From positions 1 to 64,000 of the forward strand of contig CALXOL010000011.1 in the NCBI GenBank assembly GCA_944390015.1: DNA of 64,000 nt, given 5' to 3'. Source of the DNA: an uncultured Spirochaetaceae bacterium. Lineage in GTDB: Bacteria > Spirochaetota > Spirochaetia > Sphaerochaetales > Sphaerochaetaceae. Of this stretch, positions 1 to 8,472 are shown one piece after another; position 1 is the first letter of the stretch, and the number at the start of each line of letters is the position of its first letter. Position numbers and translations under genes: made by a program. The notes beneath the pieces are model-generated. The model saw only the letters and a program-made list of their open reading frames with translations, searched no databases and was not told the DNA's origin.

Positions 1-2
1 TC

Positions 3-146
3 TTGGAACATAAGGGTCTTGCCGCATTCATCCTGCAGGACGAGCCTGTCAGGTTTTCTGACGGCATATCTTATAAATGTAACAAGAATTTAACATCTTT
101 TTATGAGCAAATAATGTATCATGATAGTAGTACTATTTTCCTATGA
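3..146 (+). other. Open frame at the window edge, possible 3' end of an upstream gene
   Basis: Frame 3 is open from the window edge to a TGA at 144-146 (47 codons), stopping 7 bases before the flavodoxin start. It could be the C-terminus of a gene that begins outside the window. The opposite strand is also open over the first ~75 bases, so coding strand cannot be decided here. No family was recognised. Confidence 0.25.
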
Positions 147-153
147 GGTTTTT

Positions 154-663
154 ATGAGGATTGCTTTGGTCTACAAAAGTTCAACGGGTTTTACGGAGCG
201 CTATGCGAAATACATTGCAGAAGAAACAGGTGCGGACCTTTTTAAATTCGCAGAAAGAAAGATAATCAAAAGTTGTGATTACGACATCCTTGTTTTCGGT
301 TCATCAATTATTGCTGCAAAAATCTCAGGTGTGGAGTGGTTCGATAAGGTGAAAAAAGAATTTAAGCACTCATTTCTTTTTGTAACAGGAGCCAATCCAA
401 AAGAGAATAATCCCGATCTTGAGAAGTATTTGGAAGCTGAGAAGGTAAAAGGACATGATGTTTTCTACATGCCAGGGGGCCTTAATTATGAGAAAATGAG
501 CACACCGATTCGCTTTATAATGAAGAAGATGTTTCTGCCCATGGTCAAGAAAGAGCAGGGGGAGGACAGCCTCATGTACAAGATGGTCTCTTCCTCATAC
601 AGCCTCTATGATGAGAAATATGCTCAGCCTCTGCTTTATGAAATTCAAAGAGTTGTTGTCTAA
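154..663 (+). CDS. Flavodoxin-domain protein (HemG-like flavodoxin family)
   Basis: A 169-residue flavodoxin-fold protein expected to bind FMN and act as a cytoplasmic redox carrier or reductase. The N-terminal strand is followed by SSTGFT at residues 9-14, the phosphate-binding loop of flavodoxins, and later strands such as DILVFGSSI fit the fold. An upstream ATG at 121 is in frame, but the ATG at 154 has GAGG five bases before it and starts directly at the first strand, so it is preferred. It resembles the short flavodoxin-domain group that includes protoporphyrinogen oxidase HemG. The substrate cannot be told from sequence. Confidence 0.75.
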   Translation: MRIALVYKSSTGFTERYAKYIAEETGADLFKFAERKIIKSCDYDILVFGSSIIAAKISGVEWFDKVKKEFKHSFLFVTGANPKENNPDLEKYLEAEKVKGHDVFYMPGGLNYEKMSTPIRFIMKKMFLPMVKKEQGEDSLMYKMVSSSYSLYDEKYAQPLLYEIQRVVV

Positions 664-768
664 AATGGAGACTGATCTGATCTAAGCATGAATTTCTTTG
701 CCGTTGATAATTGGAGCCTCAATTGACATTGAAATGTTACATTGTCATCATGTGAATATAAAGGAGAA

Positions 769-787
769 GTCGCCAGCAGACGGCGAC
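769..787. repeat. GC-rich hairpin without T-run
   Basis: GTCGCC at 769-774 and GGCGAC at 782-787 form a perfect 6-bp stem around a 7-base loop, in the gap between the convergent flavodoxin and cation-efflux genes. No T-run follows on either strand, so it is not a typical intrinsic terminator. Confidence 0.45.
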
Positions 788-825
788 ATCAAGTATTAAG
801 GGAAACAATCCATCCTTACCATTTT

Positions 826-841
826 GGTTTACATGTAAACC
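826..841. promoter_or_regulatory. Perfect 16-bp palindrome
   Basis: GGTTTACATGTAAACC is a perfect, spacer-less 16-bp palindrome lying 22 bases beyond the stop of the cation-efflux gene. The form is that of a site for a dimeric DNA-binding protein, but it sits between two gene ends and no promoter was recognised beside it. Role unknown. Confidence 0.4.
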
Positions 842-863
842 TGGAGAAATTATTTAATTCTGC

Positions 864-1985
864 TCAAGCGTAGTCTGGATCGATGTTAAACTGGAATGAG
901 TAGGTTGGGAATTCCTTTTCCAAAGCTTCCGTTGCTTTTTTCCTGAAATCTGAGATGTCTTTCAGATTAAAGTCTACAACCACATCGAAATGAACTCTTG
1001 AGTCGTTGAAATGTACGTGGAATGCGTGCATGCCTATTACCGAAGGGCTTACGTTTTTAAGCACTTTCAGAACCTCTTTCTTCATAAGACGTACTGTCGG
1101 GTTTATATCGTTTACCGCATACATGCCGAACGTGAAATATATGCCAAGCTCATCCATGATTTCAATCTGGGCTTCAGTCATGGCATCGAATATCTCCTCT
1201 CCTTTTGCATCCGAGGGAACTTCCACATTACAGGTTCCAACCGCCCTCGTAGGACCGTAGCTATGAATCTGGATATCATATCCACCATGAAGCGGGGGAT
1301 GACGGTTTATAATCGCCCTGATTTCATTCACCGTTGATTTCTCCGGCCTCTCTCCGACAATTGAAGAGACCGTGATGAGAATGTTCTTTATCCCAGAATA
1401 GAGGATAAAGAGCGATACTACAAGACCCGCCCATCCATCGAGATTAACTGGGGCTATATAGGAGATGATTACGGCAAGAACAGTAACAGATGAACTTAAA
1501 GCATCTATGAGGGAGTCTGTTGCGCTTGCCTTTAGTGCGTCGGAGTCCGTCTTAACAGCAGCCTTGCTGTTCATCCTCCATAAGAAGAGTTTCATGAATA
1601 TCGTGATGATGATTATGAGCACCATCATCTGGCTCATATCCATCATTGTAGGTTCGATTATTTTTGAAATCGAAGAGGAGAGAAGTTCAAATCCTGCAAA
1701 AAGTATGATGAAGGAGACGATAAGCGCAGATAGGTACTCAATTCTTCCAAATCCGAGAGGATGTGAGTGAGTTGGCCTTCTCTTTGCTAAGATGTTCCCC
1801 AGCATAGTCACAAAAGATGAGAGGATATCCCCTGCGTTGTTGATACCATCGGAGACGATTGCAACCGAGCCGCTTATGAGACCGATTATGATTTTCACAG
1901 CAGCCATAATTGAGTTAAGCACAATTGATAGAAGTGATGTCTCTCTTATTATCTTATCCCTGTCGGGATTCTTACCTTTAAGCAT
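864..1985 (-). CDS. Cation diffusion facilitator family transporter
   Basis: A 373-residue CDF antiporter that would export a divalent metal (Zn, Mn or Fe) in exchange for protons across the inner membrane. About six hydrophobic segments are followed by a cytoplasmic C-terminal domain with histidines (HAFHVHFN). The first metal-site helix reads SDGINNAGD near residues 45-53, the second DALKASATD, and HPLGFGRIEYLSA lies between. The Asn-Asn-x-x-Asp form differs from the His/Asp set of Zn exporters such as YiiP, so Mn or Fe is possible. An ATG 39 bases upstream lacks a ribosome site; the chosen ATG has AGAGGA four bases before it. Confidence 0.85.
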   Translation of the reverse strand: MLKGKNPDRDKIIRETSLLSIVLNSIMAAVKIIIGLISGSVAIVSDGINNAGDILSSFVTMLGNILAKRRPTHSHPLGFGRIEYLSALIVSFIILFAGFELLSSSISKIIEPTMMDMSQMMVLIIIITIFMKLFLWRMNSKAAVKTDSDALKASATDSLIDALSSSVTVLAVIISYIAPVNLDGWAGLVVSLFILYSGIKNILITVSSIVGERPEKSTVNEIRAIINRHPPLHGGYDIQIHSYGPTRAVGTCNVEVPSDAKGEEIFDAMTEAQIEIMDELGIYFTFGMYAVNDINPTVRLMKKEVLKVLKNVSPSVIGMHAFHVHFNDSRVHFDVVVDFNLKDISDFRKKATEALEKEFPTYSFQFNIDPDYA

Positions 1986-2032
1986 TCTGTCCTCTTTTAA
2001 ATTTAAGAAATGATAGTTTTCCATTCATTTAT

Positions 2033-2061
2033 TTGCAATAGAGATTGCTAAATTCTATAAT
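2033..2061 (+). promoter_or_regulatory. Leaderless-type promoter of yqeC
   Basis: TTGCAA (2033-2038), a 17-base spacer and TATAAT (2056-2061) form a near-consensus sigma-70 promoter. Only six bases separate the -10 box from the ATG at 2068, so transcription should begin at or next to the start codon. There is no Shine-Dalgarno sequence. Confidence 0.7.
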
Positions 2062-2067
2062 TTATTC

Positions 2068-2775
2068 ATGCAGCTTACTAAAGAGTTATATTCAGCGGTG
2101 GTGAAAAACGGAGGCGCGGTCGTTGCAATAACGGGCGCAGGAGGGAAGACCACGCTTTTAAAGAAATTCTCAACATATCTGAAAAAACAGGGGCTGAGCG
2201 TTCTTATTACCACGACAACCAAGATTCAAAATCCTCTTTTCTACGATTATGAAGCGGATTACGTGTTCAAGGATGAGCTTGGCGTTCTTACCCATGATGT
2301 TAAGAAAGGGGAGAAAGTTTTCTATGCTGAATCATCTAAATATGACATAAAGAAGGCGGTCTCTCCCAGACTGGAGCTCTTATCGGTTTTAAAAGATAGA
2401 TACGATGTCATTCTCTATGAGGCTGATGGCTCAAGGGGGCTGCCTCTTAAGATACACTCAGAGCGTGATCCCGTCATAGTGGAAGGAACTACGGCAGTGA
2501 TTGCAATAATGGGACTCGGTGCGATTGGGAATAAGGCATATTCCGTCGTATTCGGAGATGACAGTGAAAAAAGTGTGGATTCAAGATATTTAGAATCATA
2601 CTTAAAGAATCCTGATGGACTTTTGAAAGGGATGAGCACTGGTACGGAGAACATTATAGTCGTCAACCAGGCTGACAGCTATGAGGATAAGATTGAGGAA
2701 GTGAGGAAAGTCAAATTCCCATATCCTGTATTTATTGCTTCGGAGGAGATGGATGAGATCTACCTATCTATTTGA
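2068..2775 (+). CDS. yqeC: Selenium cofactor/hydroxylase accessory protein YqeC
   Basis: A 235-residue P-loop protein of the YqeC family, associated with maturation of selenium-dependent molybdenum hydroxylases. GAGGKTT at residues 23-29 is the Walker A motif and YEADGSRGLPLK a conserved family block; VVNQAD near the C-terminus fits a nucleotide-binding fold. The gene overlaps the next one by 23 bases, and that gene encodes further factors of the same system, which supports the call. No hydroxylase structural gene lies in the window, so the target enzyme must be elsewhere. The ATG is directly preceded by a promoter, suggesting a leaderless message. Confidence 0.85.
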   Translation: MQLTKELYSAVVKNGGAVVAITGAGGKTTLLKKFSTYLKKQGLSVLITTTTKIQNPLFYDYEADYVFKDELGVLTHDVKKGEKVFYAESSKYDIKKAVSPRLELLSVLKDRYDVILYEADGSRGLPLKIHSERDPVIVEGTTAVIAIMGLGAIGNKAYSVVFGDDSEKSVDSRYLESYLKNPDGLLKGMSTGTENIIVVNQADSYEDKIEEVRKVKFPYPVFIASEEMDEIYLSI

Positions 2776-4234
2776 TGGCGCAGAGCAAAAAGAGAGAGAA
2801 GGGCTTGGAATAGCGATAGTGACACTGCTTAAAAAGAGTGGAATTGCCTCAAGAGACGTAAGCCGCATGATAGTCTATTCAGATGGTTCAACCTCTGGGA
2901 CGATTGGAGGCGGAGATGTTGAACGTACCGTTGTGAAAGATGCCATGCTCGCAATTAAGGATGGAAAAAGTGGAAGAAAAGAGTATCGGAACAGGCATAA
3001 AGGTGTGCTTGATATCATGATTGATGTCGTATCTCAGGAGAAGAAGGCGATAATCTTTGGAAGCGGGCATGTATCAAGAGCATTGAAGGAAGTGCTATCG
3101 TTCCTTCACTTTCATGTTCTCATTGTCGATTCCTTCCTTTCTGGAAGAGGAGATGATTTTTCATCTTCCGATGCTGATTTGAATACTGCAATCATCTTCA
3201 CGGATCATGAGAGCAGGAACATGTACTACGATGAGGCGCTAAAGAGCGATGCCTTCTATATCGGAGCACTATCATCAAGGGTGAAGCCCCCTATGGAAGG
3301 AGAGAGAATATTTTCCCCTTCAGGCCTTGATATCGGAGCAGAGAGTCCAGAGGAGGTTGCCGTAAGCATCGCCTCTGAGGTGCTGGCATCTCTGAATAAA
3401 AGGAGAGGAATCAGCATGAAGGAGGAGAGAAGACGGTTTATAATCGTGCGTGGAGCAGGTGACCTTGCCACAGCCGTGATAATAAGGCTAAAAAGAGCAG
3501 GATATAATGTGCTTGCCCTTGAGACTGAGAGGCCGAGTGTTATCAGGCGTACTGTGAGCCTTGCTGAGGCAGTATACGATAAAGAAGCTGTAGTCGAGGG
3601 GGAGAAAGCGGTATTAATCGATTCTATTCACGAGGTCTTTCAATCTTTTGACCGTGGTCTGATTCCCATACTCATAGATGAAAATGGATCTACGATTGAG
3701 GCATTAAAGCCTACTGTTGTCGTTGATGCGATAATAGCAAAAAGAAATCTTGGAACAAAGATTGATGATGCACCTCTTACTATTGCGCTTGGTCCTGGCT
3801 TTACTGCAGGATGCGATGTCGATGTTGTAATAGAGACTAAGAGGGGGCACTCCCTTGCTCGAATAATAAGAGAAGGCTCTGCTATAGAGAATACAGGAGT
3901 TCCTGGCATTATTGAAGGTTACGGCAAAGAACGTGTCATCCATAGTCCTGCAGACGGGGTGATCAGGAATATGAGAAAAATAGGTGATATCGTAAAAAAA
4001 GATGATATCATCGCATATGTCGGACCTACACCTGTCATGGCCTCAATCGATGGCATGCTCCGTGGTCTTATCAGGACCGGGTATGAGTGTCATAAGGGTC
4101 TTAAGATCGCAGACATCGATCCAAGAGGGGATAAGGCCGAGTACACTACGATGAGTGATAAGGCACGATCTATTTCGGGATCTGTGCTGGAAGTCGTTGA
4201 TTCGTTCTTTTCTTGCCCCAATAAGTGGAAATAA
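2753..4234 (+). CDS. XdhC-YqeB fusion, molybdenum hydroxylase maturation protein
   Basis: A 493-residue protein that joins two maturation factors usually encoded separately. The first ~225 residues are XdhC/CoxI-like: a glycine-rich GTIGGGD segment, then a Rossmann-type IIFGSGHVS and IGALSSR. XdhC proteins bind molybdenum cofactor and help its sulfuration and insertion. From about residue 230 the protein is YqeB-like (EF2563 family): VRGAGDLAT, LGPGFTAGCD and a biotinyl-like end (SPADGVIRN, GDIVKKDD). The ATG at 2753 has GGAGGAG correctly spaced; an in-frame ATG at 2735 does not. Together with yqeC it forms a compact operon for a selenium-dependent hydroxylase not seen here. Confidence 0.85.
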   Translation: MRSTYLFDGAEQKEREGLGIAIVTLLKKSGIASRDVSRMIVYSDGSTSGTIGGGDVERTVVKDAMLAIKDGKSGRKEYRNRHKGVLDIMIDVVSQEKKAIIFGSGHVSRALKEVLSFLHFHVLIVDSFLSGRGDDFSSSDADLNTAIIFTDHESRNMYYDEALKSDAFYIGALSSRVKPPMEGERIFSPSGLDIGAESPEEVAVSIASEVLASLNKRRGISMKEERRRFIIVRGAGDLATAVIIRLKRAGYNVLALETERPSVIRRTVSLAEAVYDKEAVVEGEKAVLIDSIHEVFQSFDRGLIPILIDENGSTIEALKPTVVVDAIIAKRNLGTKIDDAPLTIALGPGFTAGCDVDVVIETKRGHSLARIIREGSAIENTGVPGIIEGYGKERVIHSPADGVIRNMRKIGDIVKKDDIIAYVGPTPVMASIDGMLRGLIRTGYECHKGLKIADIDPRGDKAEYTTMSDKARSISGSVLEVVDSFFSCPNKWK

Positions 4235-4252
4235 GGTATCATCATAAGGTAT

Positions 4253-5539
4253 ATGGAAAAAGAAGTTTTTGAAAACAATATTGCAGCTTTGAAGAAAGCA
4301 CAGCTTCACCTCTCCGCTTCCTCAGAAAGTGTGCGGAATGGGGCGCTTCGCTTGATTTATGAGGAGCTGGAGAGAGATAAGGATTTTATTTTTGCTGAGA
4401 ACAAAAAGGATTTGGAAGAGGCAAAAGGAAAGATAGGAGAAGCCGTACTCGGGCGGTTAAAATTCGATGAGAAGAAACTTAAGAGCGTTAGAGATGGAAT
4501 TCTTGATCTCATAGCACTTAGTGATCCAATTGGAAGAATCGAGGAGAAAAGGGAGCTTGATTTCGGTTTTATTCTGACGAAAAAGAGCGTTCCAATCGGC
4601 GTGATCGGTATGATATTCGAAGCCCGTCCAGATGCTCTTGTACAGATAGCCGCACTATGCATAAAGAGCGGAAACGCAGTGATTTTAAAGGGTGGAAAGG
4701 AGGCTGTGAACTCAAACAGGGCGCTGTTCAAAGTCATATCGGCAGCACTTGAAAAGACATCCCTGACATCGGCATTCCTGATGCTCATTGAAAGCCATGA
4801 GGATGTCGCATCGATTCTAAAAATGGATAAGTACATAGATCTCATCATCCCAAGGGGCTCTAATGCCTTTGTGCGTTATGTCATGGACAACACCAGGATT
4901 CCTGTTCTTGGTCATGCGGATGGAATCTGCTCGATATATGTTGATGAATATGCCAATATGGATATAGCGGTTCCTATCGTATTAGACAGTAAGATCCAGT
5001 ATCCAGCAGCATGTAATGCTGTTGAAATGGTTCTAGTGAATGAGAAGATAAAGGAGTGCTTCCTTCCTAAAATCAAGAAGGTTTTCAACGATAATGGTGT
5101 CATCATCCACGGTGATGAAGAGGTAAGGAACATCATTGAATGTGAATCGCTCGGAGATGACGACCTCTTTAAGGAATTTCTTTCTCTCGAGGTATCCATA
5201 AAGTGTGTGAAAGACACGGCAGAGGCGATAGACCTCATAAACAGAAATGGCTCTCATCACACCGATGCTATCATCACGGAAAATGCAGAGAACAAGAATC
5301 TCTTCTTCTCCCTTGTTGATAGTGCGGATGTCTTTGCAAACTGCTCAACCAGGTTTTCCGATGGCTATCGTTTCGGTCTTGGCGCTGAAGTCGGCATCTC
5401 CACAAGCAAGATACATGCCCGTGGTCCTGTGGGGCTTAACGGTCTTATGAGCTATAAATGGCTTTTAGAAGGGCATGGGGAGATTGTCTCTGATTACGCT
5501 AATGGGAAGAAGGTTTTTCATCATAAGGATCTGGTATGA
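4253..5539 (+). CDS. proA: Gamma-glutamyl phosphate reductase
   Basis: A 428-residue, full-length ProA, which reduces glutamyl-5-phosphate with NADPH to the semialdehyde, the second step of proline synthesis. The aldehyde-dehydrogenase fold is clear: GMIFEARPDA in the N-terminal half, IIPRGSNAFVRYV, and the catalytic cysteine in PAACNAVE (Cys254). The C-terminal RFGLGAEVGIST and KIHARGPVGL blocks are typical of ProA. Its stop overlaps the proB start by four bases (ATGA), so the two are translationally coupled. It begins only 18 bases after the xdhC-yqeB gene and may be cotranscribed with it. Confidence 0.97.
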   Translation: MEKEVFENNIAALKKAQLHLSASSESVRNGALRLIYEELERDKDFIFAENKKDLEEAKGKIGEAVLGRLKFDEKKLKSVRDGILDLIALSDPIGRIEEKRELDFGFILTKKSVPIGVIGMIFEARPDALVQIAALCIKSGNAVILKGGKEAVNSNRALFKVISAALEKTSLTSAFLMLIESHEDVASILKMDKYIDLIIPRGSNAFVRYVMDNTRIPVLGHADGICSIYVDEYANMDIAVPIVLDSKIQYPAACNAVEMVLVNEKIKECFLPKIKKVFNDNGVIIHGDEEVRNIIECESLGDDDLFKEFLSLEVSIKCVKDTAEAIDLINRNGSHHTDAIITENAENKNLFFSLVDSADVFANCSTRFSDGYRFGLGAEVGISTSKIHARGPVGLNGLMSYKWLLEGHGEIVSDYANGKKVFHHKDLV

Positions 5540-6657
5540 GGGATTTTTCAAAGATTAAGAGAATCGTCGTAAAGGTCGGAACCAATCTCCTTACGGATGA
5601 GAGCGGCATAAACGAGGAAAGGATAAAAGAAATATGTTCACAGCTTGCTGAGCTTAAGAACATGGGCTACCAGGTCATACTCGTTTCTTCCGGTGCGATC
5701 GGAATGGGTGCAAAGGTCCTTAAGCATACGAATCCTGTAGTGCATATCCCTCTTAGACAGGCTTTTGCCGCTATCGGTAATCCTATACTGATGACTGCTT
5801 ATCAGATGGAGCTTGAAAAGTACAATATCATAGCCGCTCAGGTACTTATTACCAAGAGCGTTCTGAATAACAGGAAAAGCTATGTGAATCTGAGAAGCTC
5901 GGTCTCCACGCTTCTTGCCCTTGGAGCCGTGCCGATTTTCAATGAGAACGATGTCGTATCGACAGCTGAGATTGGGAATGTCTTTGGGGATAATGACAGG
6001 ATGAGTGCCATGGTCGCATCAAAGATAGAAGCCGATCTTTTGATTCTTTTAACGGATATTGACGGCATATATACGGCTAACCCTAAGAAGGATAAGGATG
6101 CGACTCTTATTAAGACCATCGATAAGATAACACCTGAGATCATGTCTTTTGCAAAAGGAAAGGGGAGCGCTTTCTCTACGGGGGGAATGAAGACCAAACT
6201 CTATGCCGCGGAGATCGCCCAGGATGGAGGATGTGCGACGATAATCGCATCGGGCTATGAGAAGGACGTGCTCACCCGTATCGTCAAAGGGGAGGATATC
6301 GGAACCCTGATACTCCCGTCAAAGCGTCTTAGTGCCAGGGAGCGCTGGATAATGGATGCCTCAGTAAGTGGTACGATTGTTGTCGATGATGGTGCTAAGA
6401 AGGCTCTTTTTGAAAATAAGTCGTTGCTTCCTTCCGGTATTGTTTTAATAAAAGGTAATTTCAATGAAAAGGACGTTGTGCTTGTAACGGACAAGGAAGG
6501 AAAGGGTTTACTTAAAGCAGTTACAAATTTCAATTCTGCAGATCTAAGGGCCTTGGCAGGGCATAAGAGCTCGGAGATTGATGAGATACTTGGAAAGGGG
6601 AGAAGGGATGTTGTCTTCCGCCCGGAAGATACGAGTCCTGTAGAACACAATGTCTGA
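5536..6657 (+). CDS. proB: Glutamate 5-kinase
   Basis: A 373-residue ProB, which phosphorylates glutamate in the first and usually feedback-inhibited step of proline synthesis. The amino-acid kinase domain shows VVKVGTNLL at the N-terminus, VSSGAIGMG, NENDVVST and LLTDIDGIYTANP, followed by FSTGGMKTKL. A C-terminal PUA domain of about 100 residues is present (SGTIVVDDGAKKAL onward). Gene order is proA then proB, the reverse of Escherichia coli. The last 8 bases overlap the next gene. Confidence 0.97.
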   Translation: MRDFSKIKRIVVKVGTNLLTDESGINEERIKEICSQLAELKNMGYQVILVSSGAIGMGAKVLKHTNPVVHIPLRQAFAAIGNPILMTAYQMELEKYNIIAAQVLITKSVLNNRKSYVNLRSSVSTLLALGAVPIFNENDVVSTAEIGNVFGDNDRMSAMVASKIEADLLILLTDIDGIYTANPKKDKDATLIKTIDKITPEIMSFAKGKGSAFSTGGMKTKLYAAEIAQDGGCATIIASGYEKDVLTRIVKGEDIGTLILPSKRLSARERWIMDASVSGTIVVDDGAKKALFENKSLLPSGIVLIKGNFNEKDVVLVTDKEGKGLLKAVTNFNSADLRALAGHKSSEIDEILGKGRRDVVFRPEDTSPVEHNV

Positions 6658-7564
6658 TTACAAAGTCATTCACAGAAAACAGGATCTGGAGATGAAGATA
6701 TCCAGCTTATACCATCAGGCTCAGCTTGCAATCGGCCTGATTGATTGCTCAAGCAAGGATGATCTGATCTCCTCTCTTGACTGGTTTACTGCGAACATGA
6801 ATTTCTGCCTCCATCTCATTACGACACAGGAGAGGGAGGAAGAGATGAACCTCTCTGACAGGTATCCAGATGTAACTTTCATCCTTTTCAAAAACACATC
6901 AACAACCGGAGAGTATATCAACGCACTCTCTGATGAGTGCTATACGACTTATTTCCTTGTTTTGAGAACAGATACCATTCTTATTGAATATCAGGGGCAG
7001 GAATTGATGAGGATTATGAGCGATAAGAACCGCCCTGCAATCATAGCACCGGTGATGCTCTCCAGTCAGCTCGAGGTTATTCCAACCCTCCGTGCCCCTC
7101 ACCTCAGCGGGAAGGATTTTGATCCGTTGAGCTTCACTCCAACAGTCAGCGAGGTCAGAGAGGAGGAGAATCTGTATCCGCTGATGGGACTAGGGCTGTA
7201 TGACAGGGCACTCTTCCAGAGGCTCAGGGTGTATGACAGCCAGATAACCGGGGAGTTCTTCCAGATGGCGGATTTCGGCATCAGATGCTACCTTTTAGGA
7301 TACAGTATCATTACGACAAGGAATATCGTGATACAGTTTCCACAGAAGCTTAGTATCGTTGAGGATAGAAGCCCATGTGAGGGGATGAACCGATTCTATA
7401 CCAAAGCGATGAGCATCAGGCGCATAGCGGGGAAGAACATGGTTGAGAAATGGAAGCCTTATGTGGATAAATCACTGCTTAATGAGGAGATAAAGAAGAA
7501 GCAGATCATATTGCAGAAGACAGACTTCTTTACTCTCATGGATAACTGGAAAGAGAAAGAGTGA
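6650..7564 (+). CDS. Glycosyltransferase-like protein, function unassigned
   Basis: A 304-residue soluble protein without signal peptide or membrane segments. The layout suggests a GT-A (family 2) fold: an N-terminal alpha/beta region, a TYFLVLRTDTILI segment where a DxD-like site would fall, and ADFGIRCYLLGYSII, which resembles the late (E/D)D-x2-R-x3-GY block of family 2 glycosyltransferases. The match is weak and a canonical DxD motif is not evident, so this may be a degenerate or non-catalytic relative. It overlaps proB by eight bases and is presumably translated from the same message. Confidence 0.45.
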   Translation: MSDYKVIHRKQDLEMKISSLYHQAQLAIGLIDCSSKDDLISSLDWFTANMNFCLHLITTQEREEEMNLSDRYPDVTFILFKNTSTTGEYINALSDECYTTYFLVLRTDTILIEYQGQELMRIMSDKNRPAIIAPVMLSSQLEVIPTLRAPHLSGKDFDPLSFTPTVSEVREEENLYPLMGLGLYDRALFQRLRVYDSQITGEFFQMADFGIRCYLLGYSIITTRNIVIQFPQKLSIVEDRSPCEGMNRFYTKAMSIRRIAGKNMVEKWKPYVDKSLLNEEIKKKQIILQKTDFFTLMDNWKEKE

Positions 7565-7566
7565 AA

Positions 7567-8430
7567 TCAACTTTTTGTTGTAAGATATGTTCCTGCTGCC
7601 ATTATCGCAAGTGCAATCCAGAAAGTGGAATTCGGTACTTCCTTAAATATTAAGAGCGCAAGGATTACTCCGATGAATGGATTGATGGCGTAATATGCGC
7701 TGGTCTTCGCCGCACCTAGAAAGCGCTGGGCATATACGTAGAAGAATATGCTAAGCCCATAGGAAATGAAACCTAAAAGCAGAGCGGAGCATGCAAGCGG
7801 AAATGAAGGTAGCTTCTCTTTCATGTAAAAGGCTATTAGAAGCGATCCGATTCCCGAGCCAAAACCTTTGATTGCTACAATTTCCAAAGGATCGCTTTTG
7901 CTAAGCATCCTGGTACAGTTGTTCTCAAATCCCCAGAAAACGGAAGCAAGCAGTACTAGTAGGGCTCCTGGAGAGAGGGCAAATGATTGTATGTCCTCAA
8001 AAGAAAGCAGTATGCTGGATGCCGTAATGAGTGCTATTGCAAGCCAAAGTCTTAAACTGACTTTCTCTTTGAATATTACGAGTGCTATCAGGCTTGTTGC
8101 AACTATCTCAAAATTATTTAGGAGGGACACGCTCTCGGCACTGGCAATAGCAAGGCCTGTCATGAGCGAAATCGGGGCTGCTATGTCGAGAGCAATCATT
8201 GAGGCAGTGTATGGCAAATCGCTCTTTGATAACGCTTTCTCATTTTTCCCAATGCCAAGTATTTTCCTGATAATGAGTATGAACAGCATGCCTATTCCCG
8301 CACCAAGATATAAGAGACCTGCCATGATAGTACTTGGTACATCAGCAAGCAGTACCTTTGAAAACGGTGCGTTGAGCGAGTAGAATAGGGCTGCAAGAGC
8401 TGCTAGTAGTGCTGCTTTGTTTTTTCTCAT
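7567..8430 (-). CDS. EamA/DMT family permease
   Basis: A 287-residue integral membrane protein with ten predicted helices in two EamA repeats, the drug/metabolite transporter superfamily that exports amino acids, nucleosides or drugs. The N-terminal FYSLNAPFSKVLL and the second-repeat GFGSGIGSLLIAFY are typical. A GTG at 8454 is in frame with an apparent AGGAGG upstream, but that AGGAGG is the 5' arm of the terminator of the preceding pncB gene; the ATG at 8430 starts after the hairpin and just before the first helix. The substrate is not predictable. Confidence 0.8.
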   Translation of the reverse strand: MRKNKAALLAALAALFYSLNAPFSKVLLADVPSTIMAGLLYLGAGIGMLFILIIRKILGIGKNEKALSKSDLPYTASMIALDIAAPISLMTGLAIASAESVSLLNNFEIVATSLIALVIFKEKVSLRLWLAIALITASSILLSFEDIQSFALSPGALLVLLASVFWGFENNCTRMLSKSDPLEIVAIKGFGSGIGSLLIAFYMKEKLPSFPLACSALLLGFISYGLSIFFYVYAQRFLGAAKTSAYYAINPFIGVILALLIFKEVPNSTFWIALAIMAAGTYLTTKS

Positions 8431-8437
8431 ACCATGC

Positions 8438-8465
8438 TTAAAAAGAGGCTGCACAAAACAGCCTC
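8438..8465 (-). terminator. Intrinsic terminator after pncB
   Basis: On the minus strand GAGGCTG, a 7-base loop and CAGCCTC form a perfect stem followed by TTTTT, eight bases after the pncB stop. It would separate the trmL-proC-serS-pncB operon from the downstream permease gene. Confidence 0.8.
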
Positions 8466-8472
8466 CTTAGAT

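Noticed and set aside
1006-1337. Two overlapping plus-strand frames of 84 and 108 codons inside the cation-efflux gene
   Set aside because: They are antisense to a well-recognised transporter, have no ribosome site and show no family features.
2753-4234. Possible selenoprotein in the yqeC/xdhC-yqeB region
   Set aside because: The system is selenium-linked, but no in-frame TGA or SECIS-like structure interrupts either gene.
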